Positions 19,581 through 28,461 of a stretch of 64,000 bases of DNA are shown here, piece by piece; within the stretch, counting starts at the first letter, position 1, and each line of letters starts with the position of its first letter. Source of the stretch: Antarctobacter heliothermus (GTDB taxonomy: Bacteria > Pseudomonadota > Alphaproteobacteria > Rhodobacterales > Rhodobacteraceae); NCBI RefSeq assembly GCF_002237555.1, contig NZ_CP022540.1:620001-684000 (forward strand). Direction: 5' to 3'. A model generated the notes under the pieces. The model saw nothing but the letters and a program-made list of their open reading frames with translations, had not been told where the DNA came from and did not search any database. The position numbers and the translations under genes are program-made.

Positions 19581-20528
19581 TCAATCGTAAAGGACAGCCT
19601 GGATTTCAGCGTCGTCGATGTTGGACTGGTCGTAGTAGTAAAAGCCGGTGTCGATGATAGCGGGCAGGGTTTCGCCATTCATCGCGGCCACGGCGGCCTT
19701 GACGGTCTCATAGCCGATGCCGACAGGGTTCTGGGTGATCGCACCAGCCATCAGGCCGTCACGGATCGCATCGGTCTGCGCCTTGCCAGAGTCGTAGCCG
19801 ATGATGGTCACGCCTTCGCTGCCCATTTCACGCACGGCGTTGACGATCCCGATGGCAGAGCCTTCGTTGGTGCCGAACATGCCACCCAGATCAGGGTTGG
19901 CCGTCAGAATGGCCTTGGCGACCTCGGTCGAGGTCAACTGGTCGCCTGCGCCATACTGCACGCTGACAACCTCGATGTCGGGGTATTCGCTTGCGATCCG
20001 GTTCAGGAAACCATCGCGGCGGTCGATGCCGGTGCGGCTGGTCTGGTCGTGGGCCACGACGGCAACCTTGCCGGAACCGCCCAGAAATTCGGCCATCTTG
20101 TCGGCGGCCAGTGCTGCTGCTGCGACGTTGTCCGTGGTTGCGGTCGCCACCGGGATATCGCTGTCGACACCACTGTCAAAGGCAATAACCGGAATGCCCG
20201 CATCAGCGGCCTGACGGAGCAGCGGAATTGCGGCTTGGCTGTCCAGCGCGGCAAATCCGATGGCCGAAGGCTTGTTGGCCAAGGCGGCCGCCAGCATGTC
20301 GATCTGGCGATCAACCATGGTTTCATTGTCGGGGCCTTCAAAGGTGATGCGGACACCGAATTCTTCGGCGGCCTGATCTGCACCGGCTTTCACGGCTTGC
20401 CAGAACTGGTGCTGAAAGCCTTTTGAGACCAGCGGGATGTAAATTTCATCCTGAGCATAAGCGGCAGGAGCCGATGCCAGAGCGATGGAAAGGCCAAGTG
20501 CGCCCATAAGAGTACGACGTGACAACAT
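19581..20528 (-). CDS. Sugar ABC transporter periplasmic binding protein (RbsB-like)
   Basis: 315 residues with a signal peptide of about 25 residues (ending APAAYAQ) and a type I periplasmic fold: VSKGFQHQFWQAVKAGADQAAEEFGV, then AIGFAALDSQAAIPLL and GYDSGKAQTDAIRDG. It captures a monosaccharide for the ABC transporter encoded by the two upstream genes. GAGGAGG precedes the start. Unusually for such cassettes, the binding protein follows the ATPase and permease. Substrate is inferred from the pathway enzymes as a 6-deoxy sugar or sugar acid. Confidence 0.87.
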   Translation of the reverse strand: MLSRRTLMGALGLSIALASAPAAYAQDEIYIPLVSKGFQHQFWQAVKAGADQAAEEFGVRITFEGPDNETMVDRQIDMLAAALANKPSAIGFAALDSQAAIPLLRQAADAGIPVIAFDSGVDSDIPVATATTDNVAAAALAADKMAEFLGGSGKVAVVAHDQTSRTGIDRRDGFLNRIASEYPDIEVVSVQYGAGDQLTSTEVAKAILTANPDLGGMFGTNEGSAIGIVNAVREMGSEGVTIIGYDSGKAQTDAIRDGLMAGAITQNPVGIGYETVKAAVAAMNGETLPAIIDTGFYYYDQSNIDDAEIQAVLYD

Positions 20529-20591
20529 TTAGAGTTCCTCCTCAGTTGGTTGATGGCCCGGTGTCTCCTCTCCGGGCCAATGGGATTTTCG

Positions 20592-21599
20592 TTACTTCAC
20601 TTTGTTGCGGCGCATCATGTCGGCGTAGACCGCCAGAATGATGATTGCGCCGGTCACAACCGTTTGCCATTCCTGAGCCACGGACAGCACGCGCAGTCCG
20701 TTGGTCAGTACGGCCATGATCAGGGCCCCGATGAGCGACCCCAGAATGGACCCGCGTCCGCCAGACAGCGACGTGCCACCGATCACAACCGCTGCAATCG
20801 CTTCGAGTTCATAGCCAAGCCCCAGAGCCGGCTGGGCAGAATTCAGACGCGACGCAATCAGCAGCCCCGCGATGCCGACAATGGCCCCGGCAAGCGCATA
20901 GATTGCAATCTTCCAGCGGTCGGTATTGACGCCGGAAAGGCGGACGGATTCCTCGTTTGACCCAAGGGCGAAACAATAGCGGCCCAACACCGTGCGGTTC
21001 AGGATATAGGCGGTCACAGCGGCGACGATGAACAGGATCAGCACGCCGTTGGGGATCGGGATCGCGGGAATGATCTCGCCAATCAGCGAACCGCGCGAAA
21101 TCTCACTGAAACCGGGAGTGTCGTTGAAATAGATTGGACGGGTGCCCGAGATCACAAGGCTGAGCCCCTTGAGGATCAGCATCATGCCCAGCGTCGCGAT
21201 AAACGGCGGGATTGCCATCTTGGCGACAAACGTGCCGGAACAGGCACCACACGCGGCCCCCGTCAGCACAGCCGCCATCACCCCCAGCGGCAAAGGCATC
21301 CCTGCGTAGGTCAGGACCACGCCAGTGATAACCGCGCAAAAGGTCATCATGGTCCCAACGGACAGGTCGATCCCGCCGGTGATGATGACCAGTGTCACCG
21401 CAATCGCCAGAACACCGTTCACCGATGTCGCCTGCAGGATCGCAATCATGTTCGACGTTTGCATGAAGTTCGGCGAGGCGATCGAAAAGCCGATCAGCAG
21501 CACGATCAGACTGGCAAAGGCCAGAACCCGCTGGTGCGTGCCTGCGGCAACGATCCGCGACAGCGCCGATCGGGGGGCTTCGGGTGTTGTGGTCGTCAT
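20592..21599 (-). CDS. Sugar ABC transporter permease (RbsC-like)
   Basis: 335 residues from the ATG at 21599, whose A, T and G overlap the TGA of the ATPase gene (ATGA), indicating translational coupling; the longer reading frame upstream is out of character. It has about eight to ten membrane segments and the BPD_transp_2 family runs [31 protein letters not shown] and [22 protein letters not shown]. It forms the inner-membrane channel of the carbohydrate importer. Confidence 0.88.
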   Translation of the reverse strand: MTTTTPEAPRSALSRIVAAGTHQRVLAFASLIVLLIGFSIASPNFMQTSNMIAILQATSVNGVLAIAVTLVIITGGIDLSVGTMMTFCAVITGVVLTYAGMPLPLGVMAAVLTGAACGACSGTFVAKMAIPPFIATLGMMLILKGLSLVISGTRPIYFNDTPGFSEISRGSLIGEIIPAIPIPNGVLILFIVAAVTAYILNRTVLGRYCFALGSNEESVRLSGVNTDRWKIAIYALAGAIVGIAGLLIASRLNSAQPALGLGYELEAIAAVVIGGTSLSGGRGSILGSLIGALIMAVLTNGLRVLSVAQEWQTVVTGAIIILAVYADMMRRNKVK

Positions 21600-23122
21600 A
21601 GGTGATCCTCCGCACCCACCAACGCCGTGTCGCGTTGTGTGGCCAATTCCATGATTTGTTCCTGAGTGGTGCCTTCGCCGCCGGGCAGGATGCCTGTCAG
21701 GCGTCCCTCGCACATCACCGCGATGCGGTGCGACAGGCGCATGACCTCGGGCAATTCCGACGAAATCACGATGATCGCGCGTCCCTGTGCCGCGAGGTCT
21801 TCGAGCAAGGCATAGATTTCCGACTTGGCACCGATGTCGATGCCACGGGTCGGCTCATCAAAGATCAGCACATCGCAGTCGCGCAACAGCCATTTGGCGA
21901 TAACGACCTTTTGCTGGTTACCGCCCGACAACAGACGCACGTCCTGCATGTCCGACGGGGTGCGCACCCCCAACTGATCGATGTACTTGATCGCCGTGGT
22001 TTTCATCGCGCCTTCGTCAAGCACACCAAAGCGGTTGGTGAACTGGCCCAGATTGGCCATCGCCACATTGGCACGCACGGTCATGTCTACGGCAAGGCCA
22101 AAGTGTTTGCGGTCTTCGGACAGATAGCCGATCCCGGCCTCGACGGCTGCGTGGGGTGTGCGGATATTGACCGGCTGGCCATGAACAATGATCTCACCGG
22201 CGTCACGGGGATCAGCGCCAAAGATGATGCGCGCGACCTCTGTCCTCCCGGCCCCCATCAACCCGGCAAAGCCAAGGATCTCTCCCTTGCGGACATCAAA
22301 GCTGACATCGCGCACCTCTTTGCCGCGCGACAGGTTGCGGACCTCCAAGGCCACCGGGCTTTGCGATGTGTCCGGAATGACCGGCGCGCTTTGCGTCACT
22401 TCGCGGCCCACCATCAGCTGGATGATCTTTGACAGCGGCGTCTCGGCTGCGTCCACCGTGTCGATATATGCCCCATCGCGCAGGATGGTGACCCGGTCCG
22501 CGATCCGCTTGATCTCATCCATACGGTGACTGATGTAGACGATACCGACGCCATCGGCCTTGAGCTTGCGGATCACCTTGAAAAGTTCGGTAATCTCGGC
22601 GTCATTCAGCGCCGCCGTCGGCTCATCCATGATCAGGACGCGCGGGTTGTAGGACAGTGCCTTGGCGATCTCGATCAACTGCTGACGGGCAATGGTCTGG
22701 GTACTGACCGGGGTGCGCGGGTCCATCGCCAGATTGAGCGAGGCAAAAATCTCGGCGGTCTTCTTGTTCAGGGCGGGTTCATCCAACCGGCCAAAGCTGC
22801 GGCGCGGTTCACGCCCGATCAGCACGTTTTGCGCCGCCGTCAGATCATTCATCAGGCTGAGTTCCTGGTGAATGATCCCGATCCCCAGATCCTGCGCCGC
22901 GCGCGGACCATCCGGGGTCACCGGTTTGCCGTCGACAAACATCTCTCCGCTGTCACGCGGATAGATACCGGACATGATTTTCATCAGGGTCGATTTGCCT
23001 GCACCGTTCTCGCCCATCAGGGCGTGAACCTCCCCCGGACGCAGATTGAACTGGACGGCCTTGAGCGCGTGAACACCGGGAAAGCGTTTCTCGATCCCCG
23101 TCATTTCCACCAGGTATGTCAT
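21596..23122 (-). CDS. Sugar ABC transporter ATP-binding protein, tandem domains (RbsA-like)
   Basis: 508 residues from the ATG at 23122, supported by GGGAGGG 8 nt ahead. There are two nucleotide-binding domains. The first has Walker [13 protein letters not shown] and Walker [12 protein letters not shown]; its signature is degenerate ([14 protein letters not shown]). The second has a degenerate Walker A ([11 protein letters not shown]) but an [16 protein letters not shown] signature and [10 protein letters not shown]. This asymmetry is normal for RbsA/MglA/XylG ATPases. It powers import by the adjacent permease. Confidence 0.9.
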   Translation of the reverse strand: MTYLVEMTGIEKRFPGVHALKAVQFNLRPGEVHALMGENGAGKSTLMKIMSGIYPRDSGEMFVDGKPVTPDGPRAAQDLGIGIIHQELSLMNDLTAAQNVLIGREPRRSFGRLDEPALNKKTAEIFASLNLAMDPRTPVSTQTIARQQLIEIAKALSYNPRVLIMDEPTAALNDAEITELFKVIRKLKADGVGIVYISHRMDEIKRIADRVTILRDGAYIDTVDAAETPLSKIIQLMVGREVTQSAPVIPDTSQSPVALEVRNLSRGKEVRDVSFDVRKGEILGFAGLMGAGRTEVARIIFGADPRDAGEIIVHGQPVNIRTPHAAVEAGIGYLSEDRKHFGLAVDMTVRANVAMANLGQFTNRFGVLDEGAMKTTAIKYIDQLGVRTPSDMQDVRLLSGGNQQKVVIAKWLLRDCDVLIFDEPTRGIDIGAKSEIYALLEDLAAQGRAIIVISSELPEVMRLSHRIAVMCEGRLTGILPGGEGTTQEQIMELATQRDTALVGAEDHL

Positions 23123-23153
23123 GTGGCAGGCCCTCCCAAACCATGCATCGCCA

Positions 23154-23900
23154 TCAGATCGTGACACCACCGTCGACGAGAACGGTTTGCCCTGTCACGA
23201 ATCTGCTGCCGTCCGACAACAAGTGCACAATTGTGGGCGTCATGTCGTCAACCGTGGCCAACCGGCCCATCGGTTGGCGTGCGATGAAATCTTTTTCCGC
23301 CTGAACGGGGTCCGGGGCCGACGCAATCCGCCCCTGCAGCGACGGCGTATCAACCGTCCCGGGACACAGCGCGTTGCACCGCAAATTCTGCGCCACGAAA
23401 TCCGCGGCGATTGCCTTGGTCAGCCCGATGACCGCCGCCTTGGTCGCGCCATAGGCCGTCCGATTGACAAAACCCTTTTCGGATGAGGCCATGGACGCCA
23501 TGTTCAGGATTGCGGCGCTGCCTTGGCTGTCCGCGCGACGCAACAGGCCCGGCACAAAGGCCCGGCACATGCGCACCATCGATGTCACGTTCAGGTTGAC
23601 CGCAAAGTCCCAGTCGTCATCCGTCAGGTCCAGCACCGTGCCGTGGTGCACAACGCCCGCGCAATTGAACATCCCGTCCAGATCGGGGAGGTCTGCGGCC
23701 AGCGCTGCGATTTGATCCGCCTTTGTCACGTCCAGCACGCGGGTTTCGATCCCCGCGACACCGGCCAGATTATCCAACAGATCGCCGTTCACGTCCGTCG
23801 CAATCACGGATGCCCCGGCTGCCGCACAGGCCCGTGCGCTCGCAGCCCCCATGCCCTGTCCTGCGGCTGTTATCAGAATGGTCTTGTTTGTCAGCGTCAT
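23154..23900 (-). CDS. SDR oxidoreductase, likely 2-keto-3-deoxy-sugar-acid dehydrogenase
   Basis: 248 residues. Classical short-chain dehydrogenase: NAD-binding TAAGQGMG at the N terminus, NCAG (about 84), catalytic Ser/Tyr/Lys in NMASMAS and YGATKAAV, and C-terminal [11 protein letters not shown]. The start is uncertain: ATG at 23900 follows GGGGACGGGT, while ATG at 23912 lies 2 nt after the preceding stop. Relatives in non-phosphorylative L-fucose pathways oxidise 2-keto-3-deoxy-L-fuconate to the diketo acid, the step between its two operon neighbours. Confidence 0.8.
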   Translation of the reverse strand: MTLTNKTILITAAGQGMGAASARACAAAGASVIATDVNGDLLDNLAGVAGIETRVLDVTKADQIAALAADLPDLDGMFNCAGVVHHGTVLDLTDDDWDFAVNLNVTSMVRMCRAFVPGLLRRADSQGSAAILNMASMASSEKGFVNRTAYGATKAAVIGLTKAIAADFVAQNLRCNALCPGTVDTPSLQGRIASAPDPVQAEKDFIARQPMGRLATVDDMTPTIVHLLSDGSRFVTGQTVLVDGGVTI

Positions 23901-23914
23901 ACCCGTCCCCATGG

Positions 23915-25438
23915 TCACATCACCGCCCCGATTTGCCACGGCACGAACTCTACCCCGCCAAAGCCGAGGTCCTCACTTTTTGTCTGTTCACCGGATGCGA
24001 TCCGAATGAACATCTCGAAAATCTCGGCACCCTTGTCGTGCAAGCTGACACCTTCGCTGATGATGTCACCGCAGTTCACATCCATGTCGTCCGCCATGCG
24101 GGCGTACATCTCAGAGTTGGTGGCAATCTTGATGCAGGGTGTCGGCATGTAGCCCGAGACTGATCCCCGCCCCGTCGTGAAGACGATCAGGTTGGCGCCA
24201 GAGGCAATCTGTCCGGTGACAGAGCACGGATCGAACCCGGGGCTGTCCATGAAGACAAACCCACGTTTGTCGATCTTTTCCGCAAAGAGATAGACATCCG
24301 TCAGTAGCGCGCTGCCGCTTTTGGCGACGGCACCCAGCGATTTTTCGAGAATGGTGGTTAACCCGCCACGCTTGTTGCCGGGGCTGGGGTTGTTGTCCAT
24401 CTCCCCCTTGTTGCGGGCGGTGTAATCCTCCCACCACCGGACGCGGTCGATCAGCTTTTCGCCCACCTCGACGGATGACGCGCGACGGGTCAACAGGTGT
24501 TCCGCGCCATAGATTTCTGACGTCTCGGACAGGATCGTGGTGCCGCCATGCTGCACCAACATGTCCGAGGCGACGCCAAGGGCGGGATTGGCGGTGATGC
24601 CGGAATAGCCGTCCGATCCGCCACACTGCATCCCCACCATCAGGTGCGAAATCGGTGCAGGCTGCCGCGTGGCGGCATTGGCCAGTTCGGCAATGCCGCG
24701 CAGTTCTGTCAGCCCCTTTTCGATTGTCTTGCGGGTGCCGCCTTCGTGCTGGATGGTCATGTAGCGCAGCGCGCCATCTGCGCGGATGGGGCGCCCCCCC
24801 ACTAGCGCGGACACCTGCATCACTTCACAGCCAAGTCCGATCAGCAGAATGCCGCCAAAATTGGGGTGCTGGGCATAGCCGGCAAGCGTACGGAACAAGG
24901 TGTCATAGCCTTCGTTCTCGCCGGACATGCCGCAGCCTGTTCCGTGGGTGATGGGGACAATACCATCAATGTTAGGGAAATCATCCAGCAGGCCGGATTT
25001 CTCCGCCGCTTCGGCGATGAACTTTGCCACCGACCCCGAACAGTTCACCGAAGTCAGAATGCCCAGATAGTTGCGCGTTCCAACGCGGCCATCGGCCCGG
25101 TGATAGCCGTCAAAGGTCCGCGCATCGGTTGCCGCGTTCAACTCTGTTGCTTCGCTGGCATGCGCGTAGTCCTGTGCGTGTTCGCCCATGCCAAGATTAT
25201 GCACGTGAACGTGCTCTCCCGCCGCGATGTCGGCGGTCGCCTGCCCGATGATCTGTCCGTAGCGCAGCACATTCCGGCCCGCCGCGATCGGCGCGATGGC
25301 CACTTTGTGTCCGCGTGCAACCGATTGCACCAGCGTCAGGCTGTCCTGCCCAACCACATCGCCCGCAGCCAGATCATCCAGCGCAATGGCGACATTGTCC
25401 TGTGGGCTTAGCGTCAGCAAACGGGGCAGTTGGGTCAT
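23915..25438 (-). CDS. UxaA-family (altronate dehydratase-like) sugar-acid dehydratase
   Basis: 507 residues. An N-terminal SAF domain (VAIALDDLAAGDVV... HNLGMGEH) is fused to the GD_AH_C catalytic region (YHRADGRVGTRNYLGILTSVNCSGSVA, HGTGCG, GGSDGYSGITANPALG, DSPGFDPCSVTGQIASGANLIVFTTGRGS). Family members are Fe-dependent dehydratases of altronate or galactarate. As the first gene of an operon with 2-keto-3-deoxy-acid enzymes, it probably dehydrates the aldonate, replacing the enolase-type fuconate dehydratase. GAGGAG precedes the start by 8 nt. Confidence 0.87.
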   Translation of the reverse strand: MTQLPRLLTLSPQDNVAIALDDLAAGDVVGQDSLTLVQSVARGHKVAIAPIAAGRNVLRYGQIIGQATADIAAGEHVHVHNLGMGEHAQDYAHASEATELNAATDARTFDGYHRADGRVGTRNYLGILTSVNCSGSVAKFIAEAAEKSGLLDDFPNIDGIVPITHGTGCGMSGENEGYDTLFRTLAGYAQHPNFGGILLIGLGCEVMQVSALVGGRPIRADGALRYMTIQHEGGTRKTIEKGLTELRGIAELANAATRQPAPISHLMVGMQCGGSDGYSGITANPALGVASDMLVQHGGTTILSETSEIYGAEHLLTRRASSVEVGEKLIDRVRWWEDYTARNKGEMDNNPSPGNKRGGLTTILEKSLGAVAKSGSALLTDVYLFAEKIDKRGFVFMDSPGFDPCSVTGQIASGANLIVFTTGRGSVSGYMPTPCIKIATNSEMYARMADDMDVNCGDIISEGVSLHDKGAEIFEMFIRIASGEQTKSEDLGFGGVEFVPWQIGAVM

Positions 25439-25491
25439 TTAGCGCACTCCTCTGGATGACAATCGGCCTGTCCAGTAGGGTGATGACTACC

Positions 25492-25529
25492 TTGAGTTTG
25501 CGCCATGTGTCAACTAACATGTCAGTTGA
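25492..25529. promoter_or_regulatory. Divergent promoters with a 20-bp palindromic operator
   Basis: For the plus-strand regulator, TTGAGT (25492-25497) and TAACAT (25515-25520) are 17 nt apart. For the minus-strand operon, TTGACA (25513-25508) is a perfect -35, with a weaker -10 about 17-18 nt on. The near-perfect palindrome TCAACTaACATGTcAGTTGA at 25510-25529 covers the first -10 and the second -35. This layout predicts that the GntR protein represses both itself and the catabolic operon. Confidence 0.75.
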
Positions 25530-25540
25530 AGGGACTCACA

Positions 25541-26239
25541 ATGTCAAAATCCGACCCCGCGCTTGATATAACCCATCTCGAAGGTCCGCTTGGGCAGAGG
25601 GTCTATACCGCTTTGCGCCGCAGCATCTTGGATATGACGCTGGAGCCCGGGGCCATCCTGCGCAAGGGGGCACTGTGTGAACAACTGGGCGTATCGCGGT
25701 CCCCTGTCGCCGAAGCGTTGGGACGGTTGTCGTCAGACGGGTTGGTCGACATCATTCCACAGTCCGCGACCCGCGTTTCACAGTTCTCCATGGCCGAATT
25801 GCTGGAAGAGGATTTCCTGCGTGAAGCTGTCGAAACCGCAGCTGTCGCACGCGTCGCCGAAGATCACACTCCCGACCAACTGCTGCGATTGTCACGCAAC
25901 CTGCGCCTACAGGGACTACTGGTCGAAGACGCCGATTTTCAGGGCTTTTTCGAGGCCGATCTGGAATTTCACGAAATGATCCTAGGCTTTACCGGGTTTC
26001 CCAAGGTCACGCTGGTGGCCGAGGAAATGACCCTGCAACTACGCCGTGCGCGCAAACTTATCCTGCCTGAACCCGGCCGCCCTGCCGAAGCGGTGGCGGA
26101 ACATCAAATCATTCTCGCCGCGATAGAAGCAAAGGACAGCAGGGCCGCCCGAACGGCCATGTCCCGCCACCTTCGCCAACTGATCAAGCGGATCAAACCG
26201 CTGGAACGCCAACACCCGGACTATTTCCGCGCAACCTGA
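25541..26239 (+). CDS. GntR-family regulator, FCD subfamily
   Basis: 232 residues from the ATG at 25541, preferred over one 12 codons upstream that lies inside the operator. The winged helix domain (VYTALRRSILDMTLEPGAILRKGALCEQLGVSRSPVAEALGRL) is followed by an all-helical FCD ligand domain with metal-site candidates in DLEFHEMI, EHQIIL and SRHLRQ. Such regulators release DNA on binding a sugar acid or similar ligand. It sits divergently from the catabolic operon and 11 nt ahead of the aldose dehydrogenase. Confidence 0.9.
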   Translation: MSKSDPALDITHLEGPLGQRVYTALRRSILDMTLEPGAILRKGALCEQLGVSRSPVAEALGRLSSDGLVDIIPQSATRVSQFSMAELLEEDFLREAVETAAVARVAEDHTPDQLLRLSRNLRLQGLLVEDADFQGFFEADLEFHEMILGFTGFPKVTLVAEEMTLQLRRARKLILPEPGRPAEAVAEHQIILAAIEAKDSRAARTAMSRHLRQLIKRIKPLERQHPDYFRAT

Positions 26240-26250
26240 AAAGAGGCACG

Positions 26251-27300
26251 ATGAAACTGGCCAGAACAAACGTGCTGAACCACCGCACGGCCTCCCCCGT
26301 GACACTGACGCAGCTTGGGTTTGGGGGCGCCCCACTGGGCAATCTCTACCGCAAGATCGAAGACAGCGCCGCGCAGGCCACGCTAGATGCCGCCTGGAAC
26401 GCAGGCATCCGCTATTTCGACACAGCGCCGCAGTACGGGCTGGGCCGCTCGGAAATGCGATTCTCCGAGGCGCTGAACCGATTCGATCCCGACGCGATGA
26501 CCCTGTCGACCAAGGTGGGCCGCGTCCTGCACGACTGCGCCCCCGAAGAGGTCACGCCCGAGGCCTTTGTCGACGTTCCTCAGAAACGGATCGCATTCGA
26601 TTTTACCTATGACGGGATCATGCGCAGCTTTGAGGACAGCAAAGCCCGCCTTGGGACCGACAAGATCGACATATTGTTTCTGCACGACATAGACGCCGGG
26701 GCGCATGGCCAAGCCTTTGAAGACAACAATCTGCGCCAGCTCTTCACGCTGGGTGGCTACCAAGCGTTGTCCCAATTGCGCGAAGCCGGCCAGATCGCGG
26801 CCATCGGTGCCGGGGTCAACACCTGGCAGATTTGCGAACGCCTGCTGGAAGAGGCCGATTTCGACGGGTTCCTGTTGGCGGGTCGGTATACATTGCTGGA
26901 ACAAGAGCCGCTTGAGCGGTTCTTGCCGCTTTGCATTGAACGGGACGTGGGAATCATTCTGGGCGGTCCCTACAACTCTGGCATCCTTGCCACGGGCGCG
27001 GTCGACGGTGCGCGGTATGACTATGCGCCCGCGCCAGAGGACATTCTGCAACGGGTGCGCAAGCTGAGCGCGGTTTGCGACGCCCATGATACCCCGCTGA
27101 TCGCGGTGGCCCTGCAATTCCCGCTGGGCCACGACGCTGTGAAAACGGTCATTCCCGGCGCATCTACGCCCGACGAAGTCCGCCAGAACGTCGCCATTTT
27201 CGACCACACCGTCCCCGCAGCGCTATGGTCGGATCTGAAGTCCGAAGGCCTGATCCGCGCAGATGCGCCCACTCCACAGGACATTGACGCTAGGGTGTGA
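26251..27300 (+). CDS. Aldo/keto reductase, likely L-fucose (D-threo-aldose) 1-dehydrogenase
   Basis: 349 residues, start 11 nt after the regulator stop. Aldo/keto reductase motifs: LGFGGAPLGNL, FDTAPQYGLGRSE (catalytic Asp/Tyr), LSTKVGR, and KIDILFLHDID. It resembles D-threo-aldose 1-dehydrogenase and pyridoxal 4-dehydrogenase, which use NAD(P)+ and oxidise L-fucose or related aldoses to lactones. In this regulon it would be the first catabolic step. No lactonase gene is seen, so lactone opening is spontaneous or encoded elsewhere. Confidence 0.82.
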   Translation: MKLARTNVLNHRTASPVTLTQLGFGGAPLGNLYRKIEDSAAQATLDAAWNAGIRYFDTAPQYGLGRSEMRFSEALNRFDPDAMTLSTKVGRVLHDCAPEEVTPEAFVDVPQKRIAFDFTYDGIMRSFEDSKARLGTDKIDILFLHDIDAGAHGQAFEDNNLRQLFTLGGYQALSQLREAGQIAAIGAGVNTWQICERLLEEADFDGFLLAGRYTLLEQEPLERFLPLCIERDVGIILGGPYNSGILATGAVDGARYDYAPAPEDILQRVRKLSAVCDAHDTPLIAVALQFPLGHDAVKTVIPGASTPDEVRQNVAIFDHTVPAALWSDLKSEGLIRADAPTPQDIDARV

Positions 27301-27389
27301 CGGGTGCCGCCTGATCTACGGAACAGGCGCAACGGTACGGGGAATGCTACCCCGGTCCCATGCGATCCAAACGATCTACCAAAACGTCA

Positions 27390-27419
27390 AAAGACCCGGC
27401 CATTTAAGGCCGGGTCTTT
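27390..27419 (-). terminator. Intrinsic terminator of tRNA-Lys
   Basis: 12-bp stem 27390-27401 / 27408-27419 (AAAGACCCGGCC) with a 6-nt loop; the minus strand continues TTTTGACGTTTT. It lies 8 nt past the encoded CCA end of the tRNA. The A/T-ended stem could also stop the plus-strand aldo/keto reductase transcript. Confidence 0.75.
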
Positions 27420-27426
27420 GATACAG

Positions 27427-27502
27427 TGGTGAGCCGTGATGGGTTCGAACCATCGACCTACTGATTAAAAGTCAGTTGCTCTACCAGCTGAGCTAACGGC
27501 CC
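27427..27502 (-). tRNA. tRNA-Lys (anticodon UUU)
   Basis: The minus strand folds as a cloverleaf: acceptor GGGCCGT / ACGGCTC, D-arm GCTCAGCTGGTAGAGC, anticodon stem CTGA/TCAG around loop CTTTTAA, T-loop GGTTCGAACC, discriminator A, and an encoded CCA (27429-27427). Anticodon TTT reads Lys codons AAA and AAG. Confidence 0.96.
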
Positions 27503-27514
27503 ACTGTGGCGGCC

Positions 27515-27543
27515 TAACTATGAATATGCCCGGTCCGGGTCAA
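27515..27543 (-). promoter_or_regulatory. Candidate promoter of tRNA-Lys
   Basis: TTGACC (27543-27538), 17 nt, TAGTTA (27520-27515), ending 13 nt before the tRNA 5' end. The same pair of hexamers and spacing recurs ahead of rpsM. Confidence 0.5.
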
Positions 27544-27630
27544 CCCAAAAAATCGGGAATCACACCGCGAATTTCATCGCCACGCCCCGGACACTGGAAA
27601 GCACGCGGTTTCAGGCGTATATGCCCGCTC

Positions 27631-28461
27631 ATGGAACAGACACCTTCCCCCCTGCCCTTCATGAAAATGCACGGGCTTGGCAATGATTTCGTCGTGATTG
27701 ATTCGCGAGAACGTGAGGCGATTCTCACGGCCAGCCGCATTGCGGCCATCGCCGACCGGCACCGGGGCGTCGGATTTGATCAGCTTGCCGTCATTTCGCT
27801 GCGCGCGGGTCTCCCGCATCTGACCTTCTACAATGCCGACGGCTCCACGTCAGCGGCCTGTGGCAACGCCACCCGCTGCATTGCGCGGCATCTGATGGAC
27901 GCCAGCGGCGACAGCCGGCTGAGCCTGACCACAGATCATGGCACGCTGAGTGCGGTCGACGCCGGGGGGGGCCTGACCTCTGTCAACATGGGGCCACCAC
28001 AACTGGAGTGGGCCGACATCCCGCTGGCCGAGGAAATGGACACTTTGGAATTGCCGATTGAGGGCAGCCCCACCGCCACCGGCATGGGAAACCCGCATTG
28101 CACCTTCTTTGTCGAGAACGCAGAGACTGTGGCGCTGGATCAGTTTGGACCGCGCTACGAACACCATCCGCTGTACCCGCAGCGCACCAATGTTCAGGTC
28201 GCCAGCCTGATTGGTCCCGATCACCTGCGGATGCGCGTATGGGAACGGGGCGTTGGTGTTACATTGGCCTCCGGCTCATCTTCCTGCGCCACCGCCGTGG
28301 CTGCCGCCCGACGTGGGTTGACAGGGCGCAAGGTACAAATCGACCTTGATGGCGGCACGCTACATGTGGACTGGCGCGACGATGGCGTTTGGATGACCGG
28401 CCCAACCGCCCACGTCTTTGACGGGCAATTCACACCCCAATGGCTGGATGCGAACCCATGA
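27631..28461 (+). CDS. dapF: Diaminopimelate epimerase
   Basis: 276 residues from the ATG at 27631 (MEQTPSPLPFMKMHGLGNDF); the upstream extension of the frame lacks similarity. The two catalytic cysteines are in AACGNATRC and SSSCATAV, with NPHCTFF between. It converts LL- to meso-diaminopimelate for lysine and peptidoglycan synthesis. Its TGA overlaps the ATG of the next gene (ATGA), so the pair are translationally coupled. A tRNA-Lys gene diverges just upstream. Confidence 0.95.
   Translation: MEQTPSPLPFMKMHGLGNDFVVIDSREREAILTASRIAAIADRHRGVGFDQLAVISLRAGLPHLTFYNADGSTSAACGNATRCIARHLMDASGDSRLSLTTDHGTLSAVDAGGGLTSVNMGPPQLEWADIPLAEEMDTLELPIEGSPTATGMGNPHCTFFVENAETVALDQFGPRYEHHPLYPQRTNVQVASLIGPDHLRMRVWERGVGVTLASGSSSCATAVAAARRGLTGRKVQIDLDGGTLHVDWRDDGVWMTGPTAHVFDGQFTPQWLDANP

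Noticed and set aside
18653..19678. Longer start for the FAH-family hydrolase
   Set aside because: The 56 extra residues are Ser/Thr-rich without similarity, and the ATG at 19510 has a good ribosome binding site.
23915..25438. True altronate dehydratase of hexuronate catabolism
   Set aside because: No uronate isomerase, mannitol/altronate oxidoreductase or KDG kinase is nearby; neighbours fit a diketo-acid pathway instead.
27361..27420. Small ORF or riboswitch between the aldo/keto reductase and tRNA-Lys
   Set aside because: The structure is a plain terminator hairpin followed by the tRNA.
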